Shown: positions 34,133 to 41,734 of the stretch, piece by piece
How positions within the stretch are numbered: position 1 is the stretch's first letter
Layout: every line of letters begins with the position of its first letter
Source: Thioalkalivibrio sp. XN8
Lineage (GTDB): Bacteria; Pseudomonadota; Gammaproteobacteria; Steroidobacterales; XN24
Direction: 5' to 3'
Assembly (NCBI RefSeq): GCF_011058255.1
Contig: NZ_JAALFH010000052.1
Location: 62,001 to 126,000 of the forward strand
DNA length: 64,000 nt
Program-made: the position numbers and the translations under genes
Notes under the pieces: generated by a model
Told to the model about the DNA's origin: nothing
Databases searched by the model: none
The model's input: only the letters and a program-made list of their open reading frames with translations

Positions 34133-35544
34133 CCACTGCCAGGGCACCCGGGGGCGGAACTCCGCTGCTGCCAGCGGACGCACCGCTCGGCTTCCACCTG
34201 CTCGCCAAGCCGAGCGGGTCCACCTGCAATATCGACTGCACCTACTGCTTCTTCCTGTCGAAGGAAGCGCTGTACCCGAACGACCGGCACCGCATGTCGG
34301 AGGCCACCCTCGAGGCCTATCTGCGCCAGCTGCTCGAGTCGCACCGCACGCCGCACGTCACGGTCGCCTGGCAGGGCGGCGAGTCCACGCTGATGAAGCT
34401 CGAGTTCTTCCGGCGCGCCGTCGAGCTGGTGGAGAAGTACCGGCGGCCCGGGCAGGTCGTGCAGCACACGTTCCAGACCAACGGCCTGCTGCTGGACGAT
34501 GCCTGGTGCGCATTTTTCAAGGAGCACGGCTTCCTCGTCGGCCTGAGCGTGGACGGCCCGCGCGAGATCCACGACACTTATCGTGTCGACCGTCGCGGCC
34601 AGGGCACTTTCCACCTGGTGATGCGCGGCTGGGAGTTCCTGCGCAAGCACGAGGTCGACTTCAACATCCTCTGCACCGTCAACGCCGCCAACCAGCAGCA
34701 CGGCCTCGAGGTCTACCGCTTCTTCCGCGACGAGCTCGGCGCGAAGTGGGTGCAGTTCATCCCCATCATCGAGCGTGCCACCGAACAGACCATAGCCATC
34801 GCCAACAAGGGCTGGAGCGAGCAGGCCGGCAAGAAGCGCCTGCTGTACACGCAGACCGGCAACCTGGTCACCGAGCGCACGGTGGGCCCCAGGCAGTACG
34901 GCCAGTTCCTGATCGACGTCTTCGAGGAGTGGGTGCGCCACGACGTCGGCGAAGTGTACGTGCAGCTGTTCGACGTCACGCTGGAAGCCTTCTTCGACCG
35001 CCACCTGCTCTGTATCCACGCGCCGACCTGCGGCTACGGCCCGGCGCTCGAGCACAACGGCGACTTGTACTCCTGCGATCACTTCGTCGAGCCGGAGTAC
35101 AAGCTCGGCAACATCCACGAGCGGCACATGCTCGAGATGGTCGCCTCGCCGGCGCAACGCAAGTTTGGTGATGCCAAGCGCGACACGCTGACCGCCCAGT
35201 GCCGCAACTGCAAGGTGCTCAACTGGTGCAATGGCGGCTGCCCGAAGGACCGCTTCGCGCTGTCGCGCGACGGCGAGCCGGGCCAGAACTATCTTTGCCC
35301 CGGGCTCGAGCTTTTCTTCACCCACGTCGGCCCGACCTTCAACCTGATGGTGCAGCTGCTGCGCCAGGGGCGCGCGCCGGCCGACGTGATGACCGCCATC
35401 CGCGAACAGGACGCACGGCTCGGGCCGTACCGCCCCTGTCCCTGCGGCAGTGGCCGCAAGTTCCGCTTCTGTCACGGCGAGAAGGGCCGTGCCACGCAGC
35501 CCCTGGCGATGGCCCGTGAGGCGAGCACCGCGGCCGATACCTGA
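34129..35544 (+). CDS. Radical-SAM anaerobic sulfatase-maturating enzyme with SEC-C tail
   Basis: The 471-residue enzyme should convert an active-site Cys or Ser of a sulfatase to formylglycine. The radical-SAM cluster is C33-x3-C37-x2-C40 (GSTCNIDCTYCFF). Downstream come the SAM motif WQGGES and SPASM-type cysteines: CIHAPTCGYGPALEHNGDLYSCDHF and CRNCKVLNWCNGGC. The C-terminus adds a zinc-type SEC-C motif, C437-P-C439 ... C448-H449 (CPCGSGRKFRFCHG), not usual for the family. It begins in an ATGA overlap with the DUF202 gene and lies 43 bases before the sulfatase gene, its expected substrate. Assignment to the anSME group is firm; the added tail's role is unknown. Confidence 0.93.
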   Translation: MTTARAPGGGTPLLPADAPLGFHLLAKPSGSTCNIDCTYCFFLSKEALYPNDRHRMSEATLEAYLRQLLESHRTPHVTVAWQGGESTLMKLEFFRRAVELVEKYRRPGQVVQHTFQTNGLLLDDAWCAFFKEHGFLVGLSVDGPREIHDTYRVDRRGQGTFHLVMRGWEFLRKHEVDFNILCTVNAANQQHGLEVYRFFRDELGAKWVQFIPIIERATEQTIAIANKGWSEQAGKKRLLYTQTGNLVTERTVGPRQYGQFLIDVFEEWVRHDVGEVYVQLFDVTLEAFFDRHLLCIHAPTCGYGPALEHNGDLYSCDHFVEPEYKLGNIHERHMLEMVASPAQRKFGDAKRDTLTAQCRNCKVLNWCNGGCPKDRFALSRDGEPGQNYLCPGLELFFTHVGPTFNLMVQLLRQGRAPADVMTAIREQDARLGPYRPCPCGSGRKFRFCHGEKGRATQPLAMAREASTAADT

Positions 35545-35587
35545 CCCCGATTCACGATTTACGCACGACACGATGGAGAGAAGAGAC

Positions 35588-37078
35588 ATGCCAGCGAAAA
35601 AACCGAATTTCCTGATCCTCTGGGGCGACGACATCGGCTGGTGGAACATCAGCTACAACAGTCGCGGCCAGATGGGCTACCGGACGCCGAACATCGACCG
35701 CGTAGGCAACGAAGGCATCGCCTTCACCGACTACTACGCGCAGCAGAGCTGCACCGCCGGCCGGGCCGCGTTCATGACCGGCCAGAACCCGATCCGCACC
35801 GGGCTGACCAAGGTCGGCATGCCGGGCGCCCCCAACGGCCTGATGGCCGACGACCCGACCATCGCCGAGCTGCTGAAGCCGCTGGGCTACACCACGGGCC
35901 AGTTCGGCAAGAACCACTTCGGCGACCGCGACGAGCATTTGCCGACGATGCACGGCTTCGACGAGTTCTTCGGCAACCTGTATCACCTGAACGCCGAGGA
36001 GGAGCCGGAGCACGAGGACTACCCGAAGGACCCGGAGTTCAAGAAGCGCTTCGGCCCGCGCGGCGTCCTGCACTGCAAGGCAGACGGCAAGGGCGGCCAG
36101 ACGATCACTGACACCGGGCCGCTGACGATCAAGCGCATGGAGACGATCGACGACGAGGTGACGGAGCATGCCCTGCGCTTCATCGACGAAGCGCATGAGG
36201 CGAACACGCCGTTTTTCCTCTGGTGGAACACGACCGCGATGCACTTCCGCACGCACTGTGCGGAGAAGCACAAGGGCAAGAGCGGCCAGGGCGAGTACAA
36301 CGACGTCATGGTCGCGCACGACGAGAACGTCGGGAAGATGCTGGACAAGCTCGACGAGCTCGGCATCGCCGACGACACGATCGTGATGTACTCGACCGAC
36401 AACGGCGTGCACTACAACACCTGGCCGGACGCCGGCATCACGCCGTTCCGCTCAGAGAAGAACACGAACTGGGAAGGCGGCTGGCGGGTGCCCTGCTTCG
36501 TACGCTGGCCGGGCCAGTTCGAGGCCGGCAAGGTGATCAACGGCGTCGTCTCCCACCAGGACTGGCTGGCGACCTTCCTGGCCGCCGCGGGCGTGCCCGA
36601 CATAACGGAGAAGCTGCTCGAAGGCCACAAGGCAGGCGACAAGACCTTCAAGGTGCACCTCGACGGTTTCAACATGCTGCCCTACCTGAAAGGCGAGGTG
36701 AAGGAGAGCCCGCGGAAGTTCTTCTTCTACATCAGTGACGACGGCGACATCCTGGCGATTCGCATGCAAGACTGGAAGGTCGTGCTGATGGAGCAGCGCG
36801 CCAAGCAGCTGGCGTGCTGGGCGGAGCCGTTCGTGAAACTGCGGGTCCCGAAGATGTTCAACCTGCGGCGCGACCCGTTCGAGCGGGCCGACGAGAACTC
36901 GAACACTTACTATGACTGGTTGATCTCGCACGCCTACATCATCTACGCGATGCAAGGACTCGTGGCCCAGCAGATCGAGGCGTTCAAGCAGTTCCCGCCG
37001 AGGCAGAAGCCTGCGTCCTTCAACCTCGACATGGTGATGCGCGACCTGGAATCCGCCGGCGGCGGCGGCCACCACTGA
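35588..37078 (+). CDS. Arylsulfatase-type sulfatase without signal peptide
   Basis: The 496-residue sulfatase begins directly with PNFLILWGDDIGWWN (metal ligands D14, D15), so it has no export signal and should act in the cytoplasm. The formylglycine motif is C55-T-A-G-R59, i.e. C-x-A-x-R in place of the common C-x-P-x-R. K/H-rich catalytic blocks include GKNHFGDRDEHLP and YSTDNGVHYNTWPD (metal-binding D and N). It ends in a His/Gly tail. GGAGAG precedes the ATG. The preceding maturase probably modifies C55. The substrate is not readable; an imported sulfate ester is the natural guess, since BASS and SulP transporters lie nearby. Confidence 0.93.
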   Translation: MPAKKPNFLILWGDDIGWWNISYNSRGQMGYRTPNIDRVGNEGIAFTDYYAQQSCTAGRAAFMTGQNPIRTGLTKVGMPGAPNGLMADDPTIAELLKPLGYTTGQFGKNHFGDRDEHLPTMHGFDEFFGNLYHLNAEEEPEHEDYPKDPEFKKRFGPRGVLHCKADGKGGQTITDTGPLTIKRMETIDDEVTEHALRFIDEAHEANTPFFLWWNTTAMHFRTHCAEKHKGKSGQGEYNDVMVAHDENVGKMLDKLDELGIADDTIVMYSTDNGVHYNTWPDAGITPFRSEKNTNWEGGWRVPCFVRWPGQFEAGKVINGVVSHQDWLATFLAAAGVPDITEKLLEGHKAGDKTFKVHLDGFNMLPYLKGEVKESPRKFFFYISDDGDILAIRMQDWKVVLMEQRAKQLACWAEPFVKLRVPKMFNLRRDPFERADENSNTYYDWLISHAYIIYAMQGLVAQQIEAFKQFPPRQKPASFNLDMVMRDLESAGGGGHH

Positions 37079-37088
37079 CGCTCGGTGC

Positions 37089-37116
37089 GCCCCGGCCGGT
37101 GACTGCCGGCCGGGGC
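37089..37116 (+). other. Strong GC hairpin between sulfatase and DUF1622 genes
   Basis: GCCCCGGCCGG and its complement CCGGCCGGGGC enclose a 6-base loop: an 11-bp perfect stem 10 bases after the sulfatase stop. No T-run follows. It may stabilise the upstream mRNA or weaken read-through to the downstream genes. Confidence 0.45.
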
Positions 37117-37145
37117 CCAGCCGATCCCGCACCGAAGGACCGACC

Positions 37146-37538
37146 ATGAACGAATGGCTCGCCATCGTCGTCGCCCACGTCGTCACGATCATCCAGGCCA
37201 TGGCACTGGTGGTCGTTGTTTTCGGGACGCTGCAGGCCTTCGCGCACAGCGTGCGCGCGATGTTCCGGCCGTCGCCCGGCGGCGGCGATTTCCACGCCGG
37301 CTACATCCGGTTCGCACGCTGGCTGATCGCCGGGCTGACCTTTCAGCTCGCCGCCGACATCGTGCAGACGGCCTTCGCCCCGAGCTGGGACGAGGTCGGG
37401 CAGCTGGCCGCCATTGCCGCGATCCGGGCCTTCATCAACTACTTCCTCGAGCACGATCTGGCGCAGGAGGAAAAGAGGCGGCGCGCGGCACAGTCCAGCC
37501 CGCCCGATCGCGGCGCAGATACGCAAAAGGCGATATGA
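37146..37538 (+). CDS. DUF1622 membrane protein
   Basis: The 130-residue protein has an N-terminal helix (about 7-30) and the DUF1622 core RWLIAGLTFQLAADIVQTAF...WDEVGQLAAIAAIRAFINYFLEHDL (about 58-105). A charged tail follows. The family is of unknown function and inner-membrane by prediction. GAAGGA precedes the ATG, and its stop overlaps the start of the next gene in ATGA. Confidence 0.85.
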   Translation: MNEWLAIVVAHVVTIIQAMALVVVVFGTLQAFAHSVRAMFRPSPGGGDFHAGYIRFARWLIAGLTFQLAADIVQTAFAPSWDEVGQLAAIAAIRAFINYFLEHDLAQEEKRRRAAQSSPPDRGADTQKAI

Positions 37539-39142
37539 CTGCACAGCCTGAAGCGCATATCGCGCCCACGCCGGACCCGTTGCCGTCGTGGAACGACGAG
37601 GCGGCCAGGCACAGCATCATCGCGTTCGTCGACAGCGTGACGCGCGAGGACTCGCCGGCGTTCGTCCCCGTGGCCGAACGCATCGCAACCTTCGACAACG
37701 ATGGCACGCTGTGGTGCGAGCAGCCGGTGCCCGTGCAGATGTATTTCGCGCTCGACCGGGTCGTCGCGCTTGCTGACCTGCATCCCGAGTGGCGGAACCG
37801 CGAACCGTTCGCGTCGCTGCTGCGCGGCGACCTCGAGTGCGCCCTGGCCGGCGGCGAGGCGGGCCTCCTGGAGGTCGTCATGGCCACGCATGCCGGCATG
37901 ACGACGACCGAGTTCGCACAAGTCGTCGAGCAATGGATTGCCAGCGCTCGACACCCGGAGACCGGCAGGCCGTACACCGATATGATCTATCGGCCGATGC
38001 TCGAGCTGCTGGCCTACCTGCATGCCAAGGACTTCAAGACCTTCATCGTGTCGGCGGGGGGCGTGGAGTTCATGCGCGTGTGGGCCGAGCGCGTCTACGG
38101 CGTGCCGCCCGAGCAGGTGATCGGCAGCAGCATCAAGACGAAATTCGAGGTGCGTGATGGCCGGCCGGTCCTCGCCCGCCTGCCTGAACTGAGCTTCTAC
38201 AACGACAAGGCCGACAAGGTCGTCGCGATTCACCATTACATCGGCCGCCGGCCGCTCGCCGCGTTCGGCAATTCGGCGGGCGACCAGCACATGATCGAGT
38301 ACACGCTGGGCGGGGAGGGCCCGCGCTTCGGACTGCTGCTCCTGCACGACGACGCGGCGCGCGAATATGCGTACGGCCCGGCACTGGGGCTGCCCGAGCC
38401 GTCGCTCGGTGCGTTCCCCCAGGCGCTGCTCGACCAGGCGCATGCGGCCGGCTGGACGGTCGTCAGCATGAAGGCGGACTGGAACCAGGTCTTCTCCTTT
38501 GAGCCGAGCTCGGTCACTGCGATCAACATCCTGCTCGAGCCAGACGCCACCATGGTCGAGCGTGCGCAGCAGGACAACGCGCGGCTGCGCGCCGTGTTCC
38601 CGCCGGGCTTCGCGCTGGACGCGACCCATCATCCCCACGTCACGCTGCTCCAGCGCTTCGTCCGCACGGCGGACCTCGAGCGCGTTTACGCAGCCGCCGG
38701 CGCGGCGATCGCCGACTTCGACCTCGGCGCCCTGCGGCTGGAGGCCTGCAAGTACTACTACATGCCGAGCGGCCCTGTCGGTCTCGCGGGCATCGTCGCG
38801 AAGCCGGTGCCGGCGCTGGTCGAACTGCAGCGGGCGCTGGTCGAGGCCGTCGCGCCGTTCACGGCGACAACCGGATTTCCGGAAGCCTTCTTCACGACCC
38901 CGGACGACCCGGTGATCGATCCGGCGGTTATCGACTACGTGGCCGGGTTCGTGCCGCGCTCGAGCGGCGACCACTTCAAGCCGCACGTGACGATCGGCAT
39001 CGGACCCCGCGACTACCTCGACCGCATGCTCGCCGAGCCGTTCGAGCCGTTCACGTTCTCGCCGGCCGGGGCAGCCGTCTACCAGCTGGGGAATTTCGGC
39101 ACCGCGCGGAAGAAGCTGCGTGCATGGCCGACGCAACGCTGA
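37535..39142 (+). CDS. HAD phosphatase fused to a 2H (LigT-like) phosphoesterase
   Basis: The 535-residue protein joins two enzymes. Residues about 45-320 are a HAD-type phosphatase, similar to phosphoserine-phosphatase-like proteins, with F-D54-N-D56-G-T and IVSAGGVEFMRVW, then GNSAGDQHMIEY. Residues about 325-535 look like a 2'-5' RNA ligase/LigT-type 2H phosphoesterase with both catalytic motifs, H368-V-T370 (HHPHVTLL) and H484-V-T486 (FKPHVTIGI). There is no signal peptide. It begins in an ATGA overlap with the DUF1622 gene and overlaps the next gene by 19 bases. A phosphorylated or cyclic-phosphate small molecule or RNA end is the likely substrate; which one is unknown. Confidence 0.82.
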   Translation: MTAQPEAHIAPTPDPLPSWNDEAARHSIIAFVDSVTREDSPAFVPVAERIATFDNDGTLWCEQPVPVQMYFALDRVVALADLHPEWRNREPFASLLRGDLECALAGGEAGLLEVVMATHAGMTTTEFAQVVEQWIASARHPETGRPYTDMIYRPMLELLAYLHAKDFKTFIVSAGGVEFMRVWAERVYGVPPEQVIGSSIKTKFEVRDGRPVLARLPELSFYNDKADKVVAIHHYIGRRPLAAFGNSAGDQHMIEYTLGGEGPRFGLLLLHDDAAREYAYGPALGLPEPSLGAFPQALLDQAHAAGWTVVSMKADWNQVFSFEPSSVTAINILLEPDATMVERAQQDNARLRAVFPPGFALDATHHPHVTLLQRFVRTADLERVYAAAGAAIADFDLGALRLEACKYYYMPSGPVGLAGIVAKPVPALVELQRALVEAVAPFTATTGFPEAFFTTPDDPVIDPAVIDYVAGFVPRSSGDHFKPHVTIGIGPRDYLDRMLAEPFEPFTFSPAGAAVYQLGNFGTARKKLRAWPTQR

Positions 39143-40284
39143 ATTCGCCGGGCGCCGGATTCTCGCTGCTGGGCGGGCCGCTGCATCGGCTCGCCAGCCG
39201 CGCAGGGCTAGTGCGCCACGGCAACAACACTGTCCTGGTCGGCGTGGTCCTGGGCCTCGTGCCATGGCTGATCGGCGTGCTGCTGGCGGCCGCGGAAGGC
39301 CATCTCGCGCAGCTGTTCTCCGTGGAAGTGATCGGCGCGCACGTGCGCCTGCTCGTGGCCATTCCACTGTTTTTCCTTTGCGAGACGATATTCGACCCGC
39401 AGCTCGGCAGGTTCGCCCGCTACTGCAGGCGAACCGGACTGCTCACGGCCGAGGCGCTGGCTGCGTTCGAGACCCGGCTCGCCCGGATCATGCGCTGGCG
39501 GGATGCCTGGGTGCCGGAAGTGGTGTGCCTGGCGGCCGCGGTACTGCTGGCGCTCGCCAGCCCGAGTACCCCCTGGGGCGGCGTGACGTCCGGCCCCGCT
39601 GCGGAAGGCGCCGCATCCCTCGCCTGGTGGTGGTGGGTCGTGGGCTTGGCGCTGTTCCGGTTCCTGCTGTTCCGGTGGATCTGGCGCTTCGCGCTCTGGT
39701 GCTACCTGCTCTGGCACCTGTCGTGGCTGGACCTGCGCCTGATGCCGGCCCATGCGGACGGGTGCGGCGGCCTGGCCATCCTCGGGGACGTGCAGTTGCA
39801 CCTGCTGCCCCTGGTCGTCGCGATCTCTGCGGTGCTGTCCGCCTCGTTCGCGGAGGACATCGTTGCCGGCCGCGTGCCGCTCGAGCTCATGTATGTGGCC
39901 TTCGTGGCGATACTGCTCGGTGCCAGCCTGCTGCTGCTTGGACCCCTGGCAGTCTTCGCGCCCCGCCTCTGGGCGTGCCGGCAGCAGGGCCTGCACGATC
40001 ACATGGAGCTGGCCGCGCAATACGCGTCCGCGTTCCAACGCAAGTGGTTCGACGCGGATACCTCGATGGACGAAGCACTGCTCGGCTCGGCGGACATCCA
40101 GACGCTGGCCGATCTTTCGACGAGCGTCACCATCGTCCGCAACATGCGGTTACTTCCGATCGGGCCGAGGATGCTGTGGTCACTCGCCGGCAGTACCCTG
40201 TTACCGATGCTGCCGCTGCTCGCACTCGAGTATCCCCTGGCGACGATGATCGACCAGATCGTCAATCGTCTGATCGGGCTGTGA
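39124..40284 (+). CDS. Polytopic inner-membrane protein, unknown
   Basis: The 386-residue protein has about six hydrophobic helices (two at about 38-90, three at about 134-215 and a last one near 350-385). Charged cytoplasmic segments lie between them, e.g. RYCRRTGLLTAEALAAFETRL and MELAAQYASAFQRKWFDADTSMDEALLGSADIQTLADL. I do not recognise the family with confidence. Its start lies inside the end of the fusion gene (19-base overlap), so it belongs to the same operon. Confidence 0.72.
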   Translation: MADATLNSPGAGFSLLGGPLHRLASRAGLVRHGNNTVLVGVVLGLVPWLIGVLLAAAEGHLAQLFSVEVIGAHVRLLVAIPLFFLCETIFDPQLGRFARYCRRTGLLTAEALAAFETRLARIMRWRDAWVPEVVCLAAAVLLALASPSTPWGGVTSGPAAEGAASLAWWWWVVGLALFRFLLFRWIWRFALWCYLLWHLSWLDLRLMPAHADGCGGLAILGDVQLHLLPLVVAISAVLSASFAEDIVAGRVPLELMYVAFVAILLGASLLLLGPLAVFAPRLWACRQQGLHDHMELAAQYASAFQRKWFDADTSMDEALLGSADIQTLADLSTSVTIVRNMRLLPIGPRMLWSLAGSTLLPMLPLLALEYPLATMIDQIVNRLIGL

Positions 40285-40400
40285 CCCGGGTATCCAGCTT
40301 CCGGGGTCTGCAATATGCGCTACATCTATAAGCCATTGGCCATCGCCTTCGCGGGCATCGTGCCCCAATCCCTTCGCCGACTGCAGCATGAGGAATCGTT

Positions 40401-40778
40401 ATGAGCAACTTCTGGGACGTCTTCTGGTTAATGGTCTCCAGCTTCTTCTTCATCGCGTACCTTCTTATCATGTTCCAGATCGTCGTCGACCTGTTCAGGG
40501 ACGGCGGACTGGGCGGCGGATGGAAGGTGCTGTGGATGGTCGGCCTGATCTTCCTGCCGGTCCTGACGGCAATCATCTACATCATCACCCGCGGCGAGGG
40601 CATGGCCGCGCGGCAGCAGGCCAGCGTGCAGCGAGCCAAGGCCGATACCGAGGCCTACATCAAGGATGTGGCCGGCAAATCCCCGGCCGCGCACATTGCC
40701 GAGGCCAAGGCGCTGTTAGACGCGGGCACGATCACGCAGGCGGAGTTCGACCAGCTGAAAGCCAAGGCGTTGGCTTGA
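40401..40778 (+). CDS. PLDc_N-type membrane protein with SHOCT tail
   Basis: The 125-residue protein has two membrane helices (about 8-28 and 42-64) of the phospholipase-D nuclease N-terminal type (FLPVLTAIIYIITRGEGMA). A linker follows, and then a C-terminal SHOCT motif at about 96-123 (EAKALLDAGTITQAEFDQLKAKAL). Such proteins are small membrane modules of unknown role. GAGGA precedes the ATG. The 116 bases before it hold no gene. Confidence 0.85.
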   Translation: MSNFWDVFWLMVSSFFFIAYLLIMFQIVVDLFRDGGLGGGWKVLWMVGLIFLPVLTAIIYIITRGEGMAARQQASVQRAKADTEAYIKDVAGKSPAAHIAEAKALLDAGTITQAEFDQLKAKALA

Positions 40779-40842
40779 CGCGTATCGCCCGCATGGCCAC
40801 TCTCGACAACAAGTTCATGCTGCCGTGCGGGGCGCCAGAAGC

Positions 40843-41706
40843 ATGAGTGCATCACGCTCGGTCGGTGATTTTCTCGGGGAGATCTACCGTACCTACATCG
40901 TCGAGATGCCGAATAATTTCGCCGCGGCACTGTCTTACTATTCGCTGTTCTCCCTGGTCCCGACGCTCTACATCGCGCTCCTGATTGCGCGGTTGTTCAT
41001 CGACGACATGGCCGCAATACAGTTCCTGTTCGCCAGGGTCGAGCTCGTGATGGGGACCGAGGTCGCTGAGTTCTTGCAGGATGCCCTCGAGAGAATTGCC
41101 GAGGAATCATCGAGTCGCGCCAATATTGATCTTGTCGTCACTTCGTTGGCCCTGCTGTTGAGTGCGTCGCTGGTGTTCTTCAAGCTGCAGTACGCCCTGA
41201 ACACGATCTGGAAGGTCCCGCCGGCGGCCAAAGGGCAGACGAAAGCGTTCCTGGTGAACCGGCTGATCTCCTTTGCGATGGTTTTGTGTGCCGGGATCCT
41301 GATCCTCGTCATTTCGCTGTCAAATCTGCTGCTTTCCTTCTTCGGTTCCCTGCTCCAGTTGCAGATGGATGTTCCTTACCTGAATGCCGGCACGAACTGG
41401 CTCATCTACGGCACCGCAATTGCACTGACCTTCAGGTTCCTTCCCGATGCGCGAATCAGCTGGAGAGCGGCACTGGTCGGCGCGGGCGTGACGGCCTTCC
41501 TGCTGTTGGCCGGCACGAAAATGCTGGGATGGTACCTGGCCAGGGGACACGTCGGCTCCGCCTTCGAAGCGGCTGGCACCGTGGCCGTGCTGTTGATCGC
41601 GATCTATTTCCTGGCCCAGTTTTTTATCTTCGGGTCCGTGTTCACCAGGGTTTTTGCCGAGTTTTACGCCGGAGGCATCCGGCCCCGGAATGCGCCTGGT
41701 TCCTGA
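40843..41706 (+). CDS. YihY/BrkB-family membrane protein
   Basis: The 287-residue protein has about six helices and the family features: MPNNFAAALSYYSLFSLVPTLYIALLIA near the N-terminus, KLQYALNTIWKVPP, and RFLPDARISWRAALVGAGVTAFLLLAGTKMLGWYL. The family is called virulence factor BrkB or YihY, but its function is not settled. ATG 40843 was preferred to an upstream GTG at 40825. Its base composition looks less GC-rich than its neighbours, which could hint at a different origin. It lies 64 bases after the SHOCT gene and 28 bases before the SulP gene. Confidence 0.88.
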   Translation: MSASRSVGDFLGEIYRTYIVEMPNNFAAALSYYSLFSLVPTLYIALLIARLFIDDMAAIQFLFARVELVMGTEVAEFLQDALERIAEESSSRANIDLVVTSLALLLSASLVFFKLQYALNTIWKVPPAAKGQTKAFLVNRLISFAMVLCAGILILVISLSNLLLSFFGSLLQLQMDVPYLNAGTNWLIYGTAIALTFRFLPDARISWRAALVGAGVTAFLLLAGTKMLGWYLARGHVGSAFEAAGTVAVLLIAIYFLAQFFIFGSVFTRVFAEFYAGGIRPRNAPGS

Positions 41707-41734
41707 GAACCGTGGCGGGATCGAGGAGGCACCG

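Noticed and set aside
40843-41706. YihY as evidence for a sulfoquinovose pathway
   Set aside because: YihY is only a chromosomal neighbour of that pathway in E. coli; no sulfoquinovose enzyme is present here.
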